A stretch of DNA of 64,000 nt. Source: CAWDMC01 sp963803295. GTDB lineage: Bacteria > Acidobacteriota > Terriglobia > UBA7540. Below the pieces are notes generated by a model that had not been told where the DNA came from, ran no database searches, and worked only from the letters and a program-made list of their open reading frames with translations. The position numbers were made by a program, and so were the translations under genes. Each line of letters starts with the position of its first letter. The first letter of the stretch is position 1. Where the stretch lies: NCBI GenBank assembly GCA_963803295.1, contig CAWDMC010000011.1, positions 310,001 through 374,000 on the forward strand. The letters run 5' to 3'. This document shows, piece by piece, positions 1 through 8,689 of the stretch.

Positions 1-903
1 GCCCCCCAGGAGGAGTGTCACCAGTCCCACGGCGCCCAGGAAGTACTTCATTCCCTCGGTCATCGTTCGAAACGCCTTTGCCTCCTCCACCGTGTCCCAA
101 ACGCCGGCAGCCTCTTTGTCGCGCGGGTCGAAGCGATGAATACTGGCCAGGGCGCGCCGCACCTGCCATTTGCAGGCCTCGTGTGCCGACACTGTTCTCG
201 GGGTCACCAATAGCCGGTCAACGGTGCGCGGGTCAGCAGGAGGTTTATCAGGAAAATCGCGCAACATAGCCCCGAAAGGAATGTAGATCTTGTTGACGTC
301 CATGCCGTCGTAGCTTGAGTCCTGCTCTTTCGGCCTCATCACCCCAATCACGGTGTAAGGATATTCGGACAAATAGACGGTCTCGCCGGTAGCCGGCCGG
401 GTGCCGAAAAGTTGCTTTCTGGCTTCGCTCCCGAGAAAGGCGACGCGGCGCCTCTGGGCCTGGTCATCCCAGTTGTAGAAGCGGCCTTCCGCAGCGTTAA
501 TGCTGCGAATTTCAGCAAAGGGAGGCAGAGAGCCGACCACGAGCAGATTGCCGCTGTTGTAAGCTGTCCGTTCAAGCACGCTGTTGCCAAGTTCAGGCAG
601 GACGTAGCGGCAAGCCGGCGCCTGTGCCTGAACCGCAAGGTGGTCGCTATCCTCCCAATGCAACGCCCGCCCGGCGCGAGCGCCGCCTACCTGCATGCTA
701 GTGCGACCGGCGTCGACGATCAGGAGGTCTTTCGCAAAGTTTTCGGCCACCTTCTGCTGGCCGACACGCAGCCCTTCCCCTGCGGCGACCATTAGAGTGA
801 TGGAAGTAATACCCCAGGCGATCCCGAACATGGTGAGAAAGGTGCGCAACTTGTGCGACCACAGAGTCGCCAGCGTATCCAGTAACAGGTCTCGAAAACT
901 CAT
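1..903 (-). CDS. MacB-like ABC transporter permease (3' end outside window)
   Basis: The N-terminal 301 codons of an FtsX/MacB-type permease are present; the gene runs off the left edge. It opens with a short cytoplasmic segment and a transmembrane helix around residues 18-42 (LRTFLTMFGIAWGITSITL), followed by a periplasmic MacB_PCD-like domain. A second membrane helix begins near the window edge (KYFLGAVGLVTLLLGG). In this family the permease works with an ATPase and a MacA-like adaptor to expel peptides, lipids or antibiotics across the envelope. The adaptor gene lies 54 bp upstream on the same strand, so the two are probably co-transcribed. No ATPase gene is visible and it may lie further left. 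Its position just behind the lipopeptide operon suggests, by inference only, product export or self-protection. Confidence 0.85.
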   Translation of the reverse strand, partial: MSFRDLLLDTLATLWSHKLRTFLTMFGIAWGITSITLMVAAGEGLRVGQQKVAENFAKDLLIVDAGRTSMQVGGARAGRALHWEDSDHLAVQAQAPACRYVLPELGNSVLERTAYNSGNLLVVGSLPPFAEIRSINAAEGRFYNWDDQAQRRRVAFLGSEARKQLFGTRPATGETVYLSEYPYTVIGVMRPKEQDSSYDGMDVNKIYIPFGAMLRDFPDKPPADPRTVDRLLVTPRTVSAHEACKWQVRRALASIHRFDPRDKEAAGVWDTVEEAKAFRTMTEGMKYFLGAVGLVTLLLGG

Positions 904-957
904 AGCTGCACAATCGGTCCCCATCGGTTGATCCGGCTCAGGGCGAACGACGAACGC

Positions 958-2163
958 CTACTGAAGTACCACCTTCTGAGCTTCCTTCAGGCCGGAAATT
1001 AATTCCGTCTTAATTCCGTTGGAAATGCCAAGCTGCACTGGCACCTTGCGACGGCCGGTCGAGAGCTCGGGATCAGGCACTTCAACCGAGGCACGCCGGT
1101 CTCTGTCGTAAACCACTGCTGTTTCGGGAATCAGCAGCACGTTGTGTTTCTCCTCAAGAATGATTTCGGCATTGGCACTCATGTTGGCCTTGAGCTCGCC
1201 ACCAGGGTTCTGGATGGAGACGCGCACTTCAAAAGTGGTTACGTTCTCCTTTTCAACGCCCATCGGCGAAATCTTGGCCACCCGGCCTTGGAACTTCTTC
1301 TCCTTAAATGACTCCACCGTGATGCGCGCCGGCTGACCCAGGTAGACCTTCCCGATGTCGGCTTGGTCAACCCTACCGAGCAGGTAGACGCTCGAGACAT
1401 CGCCTAGCGTCATGATCAAGGTAGCCTCTGAGCCCAGCACCAGGATGGAGCTAACGGCATCGCCCACCTCAACATCACGGGAAAGCACCAAGCCGTTCAT
1501 CGGGCTGACAATCGTGGAATTATGGAGATCCTCTTCGGCACTGGCTAGGGCGGCCTCACTCTGAGCGACCTGGGCCTTGGCCTTGGCGACCTCCGCTCTA
1601 CTGACAGCGATATTGCGCCGGGCTGAAAGCTGTTTGTTGAGCCCAAGTTGAAAGGCCTTCTCAGCTTCATCGAGCACCGACGCAGCCACCAGCCCCTCCG
1701 CCGCGGCTTTGCGCTCGCGCTCCACAGTCGCCTTCAGATAGGGGACCTCCGGACTTTGAGCGTCCACCACATTGCGCTCAGACGTGGCTTCAGCCGACTC
1801 AAGGCCCGCTTGAGCGGCCATGAGGTTGGCGTGCGCCTCGTCCACGCGGGCTTGAAGTTGCTCTTTGTCGAGTTCCACCAGGATGTCGCCCTGCTTTACA
1901 ACGGTGCCGTAGTCGGCGAAGACTCTCTTCACCATGCCGCTGGCCTTGGACTTCACCTCTACCTTGGCCAGAGGCTGTATAACACCCGTGGCGATCACGG
2001 AGCGAGCAAGGTCACCCCGCTCGACGGTGGCCAGCTTGGAGGGATCGATCTCGTGATGGGTGCGCAAGACTGCGGCAATCCCAAAGAGGGCGCACAGGAG
2101 TACTACCACAACGATCCCAATCAGAGTCCAACGAGAGTTGCGACTATTTCCACGATTGTTCAT
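958..2163 (-). CDS. HlyD/MacA-family periplasmic adaptor subunit
   Basis: The protein is about 401 residues from the ATG at 2163, which has AAAGGTC just upstream; the open frame extends to 2220 but without a better site. A single N-terminal anchor helix at roughly residues 13-32 is followed by a lipoyl-like half-motif (KVEVKSKASGMVKRVFADYG), a long Ala/Glu-rich coiled-coil hairpin, the second lipoyl half and a beta-barrel domain (ARITVESF). This is the usual order for MacA-type membrane fusion proteins, which bridge an inner-membrane ABC permease to an outer-membrane channel. It sits directly before the MacB-like permease. It is separated from the phosphopantetheinyl transferase gene by a 110-bp inverted-repeat element, so it may be outside the core operon. 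Confidence 0.9.
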   Translation of the reverse strand: MNNRGNSRNSRWTLIGIVVVVLLCALFGIAAVLRTHHEIDPSKLATVERGDLARSVIATGVIQPLAKVEVKSKASGMVKRVFADYGTVVKQGDILVELDKEQLQARVDEAHANLMAAQAGLESAEATSERNVVDAQSPEVPYLKATVERERKAAAEGLVAASVLDEAEKAFQLGLNKQLSARRNIAVSRAEVAKAKAQVAQSEAALASAEEDLHNSTIVSPMNGLVLSRDVEVGDAVSSILVLGSEATLIMTLGDVSSVYLLGRVDQADIGKVYLGQPARITVESFKEKKFQGRVAKISPMGVEKENVTTFEVRVSIQNPGGELKANMSANAEIILEEKHNVLLIPETAVVYDRDRRASVEVPDPELSTGRRKVPVQLGISNGIKTELISGLKEAQKVVLQ

Positions 2164-2204
2164 GACCTTTGGTCCACTTAGTCTTACCCTTCCGGAGTGC
2201 TGTT

Positions 2205-2318
2205 GAGCACTACAGCTCACAGTGACCGCCTACTGTAGCGCCGGTGTCCCCACCGGCGTTGTCGGCGCTGGGGACAGCGCCGCTACAGAATTGAACGTCA
2301 CTGTGATTTGTAATGCTC
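2205..2318 (-). repeat. MITE-like intergenic repeat, copy A
   Basis: The element is about 114 bp and is bounded by imperfect 20-bp terminal inverted repeats at 2205-2224 and 2299-2318 (17 of 20 matching). Inside is a 56-bp GC-rich palindrome at 2233-2288 beginning CTGTAGCG and ending CGCTACAG. Copy B at 32789 carries the same internal palindrome in the opposite orientation, and the 20-bp end GAGCATTACAAATCACAGTG is identical between this copy's right arm (reverse complement) and copy B's left arm. There is no coding capacity. It lies at the downstream boundary of the lipopeptide genes and could also fold as a hairpin in RNA. Confidence 0.8.
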
Positions 2319-2371
2319 TCAGTAAGCTGCGCTCCACCAGTCACGACCGCCAACTCTGCTCTGGTGCTGTT

Positions 2372-3208
2372 CTACCCTGCTGCAATCGCCTTCGTGAAGT
2401 CATTCCACCGCCATGACATCAAATTCCAGCCGCGGCCTCGCACAGCCAGCGCACCCACGTAGTTCTCTACAGGCCTCAATCCGAAAAGTGACCAATCGGC
2501 AGCTCTCTCCGGACTTCCCTGGATCCTAACTATCCTGGCCGGCAGTTCGGGCGCCAGCGAGACATCAAACTCGCTGAGCGGGGCCGCCAGGCCGTCACCG
2601 ACGGCCTTGACATAAGCCTCTTTGCGGGTCCAGCACTCAAAAAAGGCTTCGATCTTTCGCGACCGGGGAATATCGAGAAGAGTCGTGTACTCCGCCTTGG
2701 AAAAAAAGCGCTTCGCGATCGCTTCAGCGTCGGGGAGTGGGCGAATGTACTCAAGATCAACACCAAGCTCAGTCTTGCGCGCGATTGCAAAGAGAGCTAC
2801 GTCCTCGGAATGGGAAAGGTTGAAATGCAAAAGGGGGCGGCCGGCCAAAGCAGGTTTCCCCATCGCGCTGTAAGCGAAGCGAAGATCGCTCGGAGCCACC
2901 TCTAAGTACGCAGCCAATAAACTGCGAAGTAAGCCTCGGCTGGCCGTGTAGCGTTTCCGATCCCTGTCAAACCGAAAACGGGTGGCTCGCTCGTGTTCAT
3001 CCCGCGAAAGCGTTTGACCTAAGTCTTCGAATTGTGGCGCAGGCGGATTGAGACCAGCACACCAAAGATGAATCTCATTTTCGCCGAGCGTGAGACCGGC
3101 GAGAGAGGAGGCTGGCCAGGGACGGAAGTGCGTCGTGGCTAGGAACTCCTCATCGAGCACCTGCCTTCTGCCCGATTGCGCCGCACTGCCAGAATTGTCC
3201 ACGTTCAC
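2372..3208 (-). CDS. Sfp-type 4'-phosphopantetheinyl transferase
   Basis: The 278-residue protein attaches the phosphopantetheine arm of CoA to ACP and PCP carrier domains. The three signature blocks are all present: FNLSHSEDVALFAI at about residues 129-142, GVDLEYIRP at 149-157 with the metal-binding Asp151 and Glu153, and FFECWTRKEAYVKAVGDGL at 189-207 with Trp193, Lys196, Glu197 and Lys201. Length is typical for the Sfp/Gsp group used by NRPS and PKS clusters. The start codon is GTG at 3208; no in-frame ATG gives a better N-terminus. It is the last gene of the core operon, 32 bp after the type II thioesterase, and presumably activates all six carrier domains encoded upstream. Confidence 0.95.
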   Translation of the reverse strand: MNVDNSGSAAQSGRRQVLDEEFLATTHFRPWPASSLAGLTLGENEIHLWCAGLNPPAPQFEDLGQTLSRDEHERATRFRFDRDRKRYTASRGLLRSLLAAYLEVAPSDLRFAYSAMGKPALAGRPLLHFNLSHSEDVALFAIARKTELGVDLEYIRPLPDAEAIAKRFFSKAEYTTLLDIPRSRKIEAFFECWTRKEAYVKAVGDGLAAPLSEFDVSLAPELPARIVRIQGSPERAADWSLFGLRPVENYVGALAVRGRGWNLMSWRWNDFTKAIAAG

Positions 3209-3240
3209 CTCTGCGTCCTGCCCGCCATCGAAGGAGTCAA

Positions 3241-4026
3241 TTATGCCAGTTGGGCTCCCCTGATCGGGCAGAGAAGCCGCAGCAATTTCTGGAACAGAGT
3301 TGACAGCAGAAAGTCACGAGCCGAGTGCAGGAAGAAGTGGTCGCCGGGAAACAGGTTCAATGTAAAAGGACGTCGGGTCTGAGCATGCCAAGCTGCCAGG
3401 TCGTCTGGAGAGACCATGCCATCCTGCAAGCCTCCGAAAGCCGCGATCGGGCAATCGAGGGGATCCTCAGGCTGATACTGGTAATTCTCACACATGGCGA
3501 GATCCGCTCGCACAGTCGGCAACAGGAGCTGCACCAGCTCCGTGTTTTCCAGCACTTGCTCGGGCGTTCCCTTGATCTGGCGCAGTTTCTGCAGCAAGGC
3601 CGATTCCGGCAAACGATGGAGCGGCGGATGTGATATCGGCAACTGCGGCGCACGATGACCGGAAACAAACATCTGGATGGGGGAAGGACCCCGTTTCATA
3701 CGCAGCTGGCGTGCCAGTTCGAAGCTAATGAGGGCGCCCATGCTGTGGCCAAAGAAGGCAAATGGAACGTCGAAGTCCGGGGAAAGAGTGTCCACTAGCC
3801 TTTCCACCAGCGGTGACAACCGAACGAAAGGCGGTTCCGCCCGCCGGCTCTCTCTTCCGGGAATCTGGACCGGGTACACTTCCACCTCCGATGGCATATG
3901 ATCATTCCACGTGCGGAAGATGGAAGCTCCGCGCCCAGCGTACGGAAAGCAAAACAATCGCAGCAGAACTTGCCGACCATGCGGTGGGGATTCAACCAGG
4001 GAATCAGAGAACGCCATCGTCGCCAT
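3241..4026 (-). CDS. Type II thioesterase (editing TE, GrsT/LgrE-like)
   Basis: The 261-residue alpha/beta hydrolase has the nucleophile elbow FFGHSMGA (Ser95), an acid in GGLQDGMVSPDD (Asp202) and a catalytic His in PGDHFF (His230). The FCFPYAGRGASIF opening around residues 25-37 and the PVQIPGRESR segment are characteristic of stand-alone NRPS/PKS thioesterases. These remove misprimed or stalled acyl groups from carrier domains. The ATG at 4026 lies only 3 bp after the SbnB stop codon, implying translational coupling. Its presence fits a large NRPS/PKS line with six carrier sites and is independent of the C-terminal TE on the second NRPS. Confidence 0.95.
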   Translation of the reverse strand: MATMAFSDSLVESPPHGRQVLLRLFCFPYAGRGASIFRTWNDHMPSEVEVYPVQIPGRESRRAEPPFVRLSPLVERLVDTLSPDFDVPFAFFGHSMGALISFELARQLRMKRGPSPIQMFVSGHRAPQLPISHPPLHRLPESALLQKLRQIKGTPEQVLENTELVQLLLPTVRADLAMCENYQYQPEDPLDCPIAAFGGLQDGMVSPDDLAAWHAQTRRPFTLNLFPGDHFFLHSARDFLLSTLFQKLLRLLCPIRGAQLA

Positions 4027-4029
4027 TGT

Positions 4030-5139
4030 CTACCTGCCTTCTTCCTGGTGAACCATCCCCTGGGGTTCACCTCTTGAGGTCATCAAGTTTGCGCCAGAAG
4101 TCTCGGCGCTTTCTCGCCTCCGAATCCAGGAGTCTGGCATGAAAGAGCCGATGACCGTTCCACGCCCCTCTTTTTCAGCCAGGTCGCACACAAGCTTCCC
4201 GAGAGCCACGTCGAGGATCCCCAGACCGAAAGGGCTGAAGATCAACGTGCCTTGGGGATTCTGCCTTGCCGGAGCGTTGCCCATCAAGACCTCTGCCAGG
4301 GTACACCGGACAAAGTCCCGGTTTCCGGTCTGCATTTCTGCCAGATGTACCGAGGTCCCGGCGCGGCACACGTGATCGATGTCGTCCACGACGTTTTCGG
4401 AAGAAAGAATGGCCTCAGGAGTGAGATCCCTCAATGAAATGTGCAGCACGGTGGCGCCTGGAGGGCAGGCCGAGAGGCTGCTAATGTGCGGTTCTATCGC
4501 TGTGGTGGCGATGGAAATGAGCGGGCAGCTCTTCAGGACTGTTTCCACATCGTGGGCAATGAGGAAGTCGACTTCCTCAAACAGCTCTTCGGCTTTACCC
4601 TTGAACTGATGAGCCCGTTCCGGGTTTGTATCAAACACAGCAAACCTTTTTATCTCGGCCCGGGCCGCCAAGAGGAAGCGCGTGATTTCCAGGTTGATCA
4701 GACCGCAGCCAATCAGACCGACGCAGGGGATCTCCTGGCCGCTGTGTAAACACTGAGCCGCCAGAGCTGCGCTGGCCGCAGTTCGCTTGGCACTGATAAT
4801 GGATCCTTCGATAAAAGCCTGGGGCCTGCCTGTCTGAGTGGAATTCAAGATCAGGACCGCTGAAGCCCGGTCCAAGCCGACATCGCGGTTGCCCGGAAAG
4901 GAGGCGATCCACTTGATCCCGGCGATTTGAAACTCATCACCCAGAAATGCCGGAAGCGCGATGATTCGGTTCCGGGCTTCGCTGGGGAAACGCAGAAAAG
5001 TGGAATGCGGCAGCGAACTGTGTCCTTGGGCGTGTGCCTCGTAGGCCCGCTTGACGGTTCGCATGACCTCGATTTCGCAACCGGCCAGCAGCGAGAGTAC
5101 CTCATCACCTTTGAGGATCAGAAAGTTATCGTTGTGCAT
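4030..5139 (-). CDS. sbnB: SbnB-like 2,3-diaminopropionate biosynthesis dehydrogenase
   Basis: The 369-residue protein belongs to the ornithine cyclodeaminase/mu-crystallin family. A nucleotide-binding GLIGCG motif is at about residues 141-146, followed by the Rossmann strand that ends in FDTNPE. Family members paired with an SbnA homologue oxidise N-(1-amino-1-carboxy-2-ethyl)-glutamate with NAD, releasing L-2,3-diaminopropionate, 2-oxoglutarate and NADH. The gene is preceded by a clear GAGGA ribosome site and follows sbnA after 31 bp. A generic ornithine cyclodeaminase is the alternative; the adjacent SbnA homologue and NRPS context make Dap synthesis the better reading. Confidence 0.9.
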   Translation of the reverse strand: MHNDNFLILKGDEVLSLLAGCEIEVMRTVKRAYEAHAQGHSSLPHSTFLRFPSEARNRIIALPAFLGDEFQIAGIKWIASFPGNRDVGLDRASAVLILNSTQTGRPQAFIEGSIISAKRTAASAALAAQCLHSGQEIPCVGLIGCGLINLEITRFLLAARAEIKRFAVFDTNPERAHQFKGKAEELFEEVDFLIAHDVETVLKSCPLISIATTAIEPHISSLSACPPGATVLHISLRDLTPEAILSSENVVDDIDHVCRAGTSVHLAEMQTGNRDFVRCTLAEVLMGNAPARQNPQGTLIFSPFGLGILDVALGKLVCDLAEKEGRGTVIGSFMPDSWIRRRESAETSGANLMTSRGEPQGMVHQEEGR

Positions 5140-5170
5140 GTTTGATCTTCCTCAAGTCCCCTTGAGAGTT

Positions 5171-6229
5171 TCAGTCCTGCCAGAGATGCGATACGTTGCC
5201 GAAATGCTGAGCGACCCACGAGTCAGAGTAGATGGTATCGAGGTAGCGTTCACCGCGATCACACAGAATCACCACGCAGACGGCATCCTCGGGAATAAGT
5301 TTGCGGGCACTTTCAACAGCCATCAGCGCCCCTCCCGATGAGCCCCCCGCCAGAATCGCCTCCCGCCTCAGCAGGCGCCGGCAGCCGACCACGCACTCCA
5401 AGTCCGACACATGAATACATCGCTCAGCCAGGCCGGGTTGGTACAGTTCAGGCCGCCGGGCGGCGCCGTGTCCTGGAATCAGCCGCTTGGCTGGCTTGTC
5501 ACCAAAAATGACGCTGCCGATAGCATCGACGGCAATGATCTTCGTCTTCAGGCCGTGGTCCCGTGCGTATTCGGCGCAACCTCTCATGGTTCCGCAGGTG
5601 CTCGTGGCACAAAAGAGGTAGTCTACATCCCCGCCCAAGTCGGTCATGATCTCCTGCATGGTCTGCCGATGCGCTCGGGCGTTGAACCTGTTCGAGTACT
5701 GGTCGCACCAAAAACTGCCGGGAATGGATCGCCTGAGGGCGTGGACTCGATCAATCCGCGCTTGTAGAAACTCCCCTGTGGCGGGATCGGGTTCTGAGAC
5801 CAGATCAATCTCGGCTCCATAGGCCCGAAGGATCTCGATGTTTTGGGAAGTTGTCTTGGGGTCCACCACACAGATAAATCGCAGACCAAAATACCTACAA
5901 GCTTGTGCCAGGCCGATACCCATATTTCCTGAGCTCGATTCGATGACGGTCCCACCCGGCGGGATCAAACCCTCGTCTAACGCATTTCTGAGGACGCTCA
6001 GCGCGGCCCTGTCCTTGATGCTTCCGCCCGGATTGAAGGCCTCCAATTTGCCGAAGAGCCGAAACTCGATGTTTCCGAGAGCTCGGGTCAGCCTGATCAG
6101 GGGGGTATTACCGATCGTAGCTAAAATGCCCTCCTTTGGCCGCGGGAGAGACACGCTGCCTCTCGGCCGGGAAGGCTGTACTGGCAGGGCCAGTGGCGCG
6201 CTTAACGTTGGTACCTGTAATTGACCCAT
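5171..6229 (-). CDS. sbnA: SbnA-like PLP enzyme, Dap precursor synthase
   Basis: The 352-residue member of the cysteine synthase fold joins O-phosphoserine to glutamate in Dap pathways, giving N-(1-amino-1-carboxy-2-ethyl)-glutamate for SbnB. The PLP lysine is Lys72 in NPGGSIKDRAA. The phosphate/substrate loop ESSSGNMGIGLAQ is at about 97-109, and a Gly/Ser-rich PLP-phosphate loop AGGSSGGALMA is near the C-terminus. An approximately 35-residue N-terminal extension precedes the fold. The ATG at 6229 has an AAAGGTGACAGG site. Housekeeping cysteine synthase is unlikely because the gene is embedded between MbtH and SbnB. The product pool is presumably used by the A domains of this operon. Confidence 0.9.
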   Translation of the reverse strand: MGQLQVPTLSAPLALPVQPSRPRGSVSLPRPKEGILATIGNTPLIRLTRALGNIEFRLFGKLEAFNPGGSIKDRAALSVLRNALDEGLIPPGGTVIESSSGNMGIGLAQACRYFGLRFICVVDPKTTSQNIEILRAYGAEIDLVSEPDPATGEFLQARIDRVHALRRSIPGSFWCDQYSNRFNARAHRQTMQEIMTDLGGDVDYLFCATSTCGTMRGCAEYARDHGLKTKIIAVDAIGSVIFGDKPAKRLIPGHGAARRPELYQPGLAERCIHVSDLECVVGCRRLLRREAILAGGSSGGALMAVESARKLIPEDAVCVVILCDRGERYLDTIYSDSWVAQHFGNVSHLWQD

Positions 6230-6379
6230 GATCCTGTCACCTTTCTCGAACGAACCTATTCATCCAGCGCGCCCGAGGTCACTTCGCAGACGGCCGCCGG
6301 GGCTCTCCACAATGGAGCCAGTATTTGGTGGCACTCGATCTCCAAGGGGAAAACGCAAGGCGGGGAGTTCGCTGGCATT

Positions 6380-6595
6380 CTAATTGGGTCTGTCCATCTT
6401 CTGCCGCAAACTCAACGGCCTTATGTCAGTCCACACCTCCCTGACATAATCCAAGCATTCCCGCTTCGGGCCGATTTTCCCCACTTCCCTCCAACCGAGA
6501 GGATTCTCTCGGCAAGCCGGCCATAGGGAGTACTGTTCTTCGTGATTCACCACAACTTTATATAGTGAGTTATCTTCGTTATCGTTTCGGCTCAT
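6380..6595 (-). CDS. MbtH-like protein
   Basis: The 71-residue protein has the full MbtH signature: NHEEQYSLWP (residues 17-26), PLGW (32-35) and WTDIRPLSLR (55-64). MbtH proteins bind adenylation domains and are often needed for their solubility and activity. The start ATG at 6595 has AAAGGAGATGGG upstream. It lies between the MFS exporter and sbnA and would serve the four A domains in the operon. The following 150 bp before sbnA contain no credible ORF. Confidence 0.97.
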   Translation of the reverse strand: MSRNDNEDNSLYKVVVNHEEQYSLWPACRENPLGWREVGKIGPKRECLDYVREVWTDIRPLSLRQKMDRPN

Positions 6596-6657
6596 TTTCG
6601 TCCCATCTCCTTTTATTCTGATTTACCGAACTTGATCCCCGTTCTCGGAGTCTGTCC

Positions 6658-8064
6658 CTACCTACATGCAGCCTGGCTCCGCTCAAACTCGTCGTGCGGA
6701 GCCATGATGCAAGTAGTTTTGTCAGACCGTGTGTCTTCTCCGGCAAGCGACTTGTCATCTGACACGTCCGGCAGCTCACCTTCCACCAATCGCAGAGGTC
6801 GGTACAGATAACCGGTGACCGTTACTACCACGGCCAGCGTCCCCATCACTACGAATAGCAACCCAATACCCCTTCCAGGCCCCACACCGAGGATCTTTCC
6901 AACACTTCCTGCCAGTGGTCCACCTGGAGCGAGCAGCGGACCGAACACCCTGTCGGCCAACGGCCCCGCGATCAAGTAGCCCAGGGGCAGGGTCAGCGAC
7001 GTTATCATGCGCGACATCGCGAACACCCGCCCTTGTACACCGGGTTCAACCTTAGTGTTCATCAAAGCGCGGTTGGACCCGTTGATGATGGGCATGCACA
7101 AGAGAATAACGAAGGCGGAGCCCGTGACCAGAGTGAGCGAAGGACGCAATCCCATGAATATGAACGCGAGTGAGGCCAGCAAGTGGAACCCGAGAATGCC
7201 CCAGACGCGCCGCTTGGGACCACCCCACGTACTCATCGCCACGCTGCCAATAACCATGCCGCTCCCGCCGATCGACAGTACTGCCCCCAGCTTTGCCGCA
7301 GAGGCAAAGCTCAGGATCAACGGCTGGGCCAGCACCTCGACCACGCCGGCCAGGAAGTTGCTGAACGCGAAGAACATCATTAATCCAAGTAGCCCGGGCC
7401 GCGCGGCGATATAGGACCAGCCATATGCGGCCTCATGGAGTAGTGAGCCCTTTGCCGCAGCTTCTTCGCTTGCGCTCGAAATCCCAGGAACCCGGACCAC
7501 GCTGAGAGTGATGAGGGCAAAAAGAAAAGTGGCGCAGTCGATCAGGAGGACACCCCGGATCTTAATCGTCACCACCAAAATCCCCGCAATCACCGGCGCA
7601 GCCAGTTGCGCCAGAGCCTCAGCGCCTTGCATCATGCCATTGACGCGGCCGAAGTGCTTTCGGGGAACGAGCAGGGGAACAAGAGTGGAATAGGCAGGCC
7701 AGTGGAAGGCATTGAGCACCGAGCTGAAGGCCACCGCTGCATAAATATGCCAGATCTCCAAGCGGTTGGCCGAGAACAGCCACATCAGCGTCAGAGTACT
7801 GAGCGCCAACCCGAAATCGCAGGCGATCATCACCGAGCGCCGGTTCCAGCGATCTACCAGGGCGCCGGCTAAAGGCGAAATCACTGTAGCCGGAACGGTC
7901 CCCGCGAGGAACGTGATCGCGAATCGGGTCACGGATCCGGTCTGCAGAAACACCCACACACCCAGGGCAAAGGCCGTCAGCCCTGAACCTAGCAGAGACA
8001 CAAGCTGTCCAAGCCATATAATCAAGAAGACCCGGATTCCACGAAATGCGGCAGGTGTGGCCAT
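6658..8064 (-). CDS. MFS transporter, EntS/DHA3-like exporter
   Basis: The 468-residue integral membrane protein has about twelve predicted helices and the MFS loop motif LVDRWNRRSVM after helix 2. It also contains an FHWPAYSTLVPLLV segment typical of the enterobactin exporter-like (DHA3) group. The hydrophilic C-terminal tail of roughly 45 residues is longer than usual. AAAGGA lies upstream of the ATG at 8064, and only 25 bp separate it from the NRPS thioesterase stop. Position between the last NRPS gene and MbtH makes export of the finished lipopeptide, or self-resistance, the likely role. Confidence 0.9.
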   Translation of the reverse strand: MATPAAFRGIRVFLIIWLGQLVSLLGSGLTAFALGVWVFLQTGSVTRFAITFLAGTVPATVISPLAGALVDRWNRRSVMIACDFGLALSTLTLMWLFSANRLEIWHIYAAVAFSSVLNAFHWPAYSTLVPLLVPRKHFGRVNGMMQGAEALAQLAAPVIAGILVVTIKIRGVLLIDCATFLFALITLSVVRVPGISSASEEAAAKGSLLHEAAYGWSYIAARPGLLGLMMFFAFSNFLAGVVEVLAQPLILSFASAAKLGAVLSIGGSGMVIGSVAMSTWGGPKRRVWGILGFHLLASLAFIFMGLRPSLTLVTGSAFVILLCMPIINGSNRALMNTKVEPGVQGRVFAMSRMITSLTLPLGYLIAGPLADRVFGPLLAPGGPLAGSVGKILGVGPGRGIGLLFVVMGTLAVVVTVTGYLYRPLRLVEGELPDVSDDKSLAGEDTRSDKTTCIMAPHDEFERSQAACR

Positions 8065-8089
8065 TATTACGTTCCTTTGGCGGTTCGCC

Positions 8090-8689
8090 CTATTTGATTC
8101 CGTCGAGGCAGGATGCTAACGCGTGTGCCAAAATCCGAACATGATGCTGAGTGAGCATGCTGATATGGTCGCCTGGGACGACGTGTCTCTCTATGTTTCC
8201 TGATACCAATTCAGTCCAGCCCAGGGTAGGATCGTCCCGGAGTTCACGGTCCTGGGCGCGAAAATCCTCGGGAGCGACTTGGCCCGATAAGAACAGGGTC
8301 ATGGAGCCGGGATAAACTTGTGCTTGCGATACATAAGTCCGCGAAGCCTGCGAGCTGGCCTTGTGTACCCCCAGGAAGCCGCGTATTAGAGAAAGCCCTG
8401 CGTCCGGAGATACGAAATCGACTCTCTTGAGCTTTTCGAGAAAGTAGTTCAGTTGACCTTCCGGATCTAGAAGGTCAAGCTCGGCCTGAGATACATTCAG
8501 GTCCTTCTGAACAATCCGTTCGATCAATCCTGCCATTTCAACAATCCCGGTGGCGTCGTCGCTCGAGGCGAGGAACCCCGAATCGAAGGGTGTATTGCCG
8601 GGAACAGGCGCTGCTGTGTCGAGAATGGCGAGCACAGCCACTTCAAGCCCCGCTCTGCGCATCTGTTGGGCCATCTCGAAGGCCACCAA
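8090..8689 (-). CDS. C-terminal part of NRPS thioesterase domain (split from upstream NRPS by a +1 frameshift)
   Basis: The ORF begins inside a TE domain and continues it: the Asp in ILDTAAP, and the final His in PGDHISMLTQHH. Reading backwards in this frame past the first Met gives AGHSFGG with the catalytic Ser, immediately preceded by a stop at 8711-8713. The NRPS frame reads up to GPYRL (codon 8714-8712). One extra G at 8710-8711 therefore explains the break: removing it gives the continuous sequence GPYRLAGHSFGG. The true product is the releasing and possibly cyclising TE of the NRPS at 8643-18206, not a separate gene. There is no ribosome site at 8689. Confidence 0.85.
   Translation of the reverse strand: MVAFEMAQQMRRAGLEVAVLAILDTAAPVPGNTPFDSGFLASSDDATGIVEMAGLIERIVQKDLNVSQAELDLLDPEGQLNYFLEKLKRVDFVSPDAGLSLIRGFLGVHKASSQASRTYVSQAQVYPGSMTLFLSGQVAPEDFRAQDRELRDDPTLGWTELVSGNIERHVVPGDHISMLTQHHVRILAHALASCLDGIK

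Noticed and set aside
15..795. Plus-strand open frames over the first 0.8 kb
   Set aside because: They are antisense shadows of the MacB-like permease, whose minus-strand frame is continuous from 903 to the window edge.
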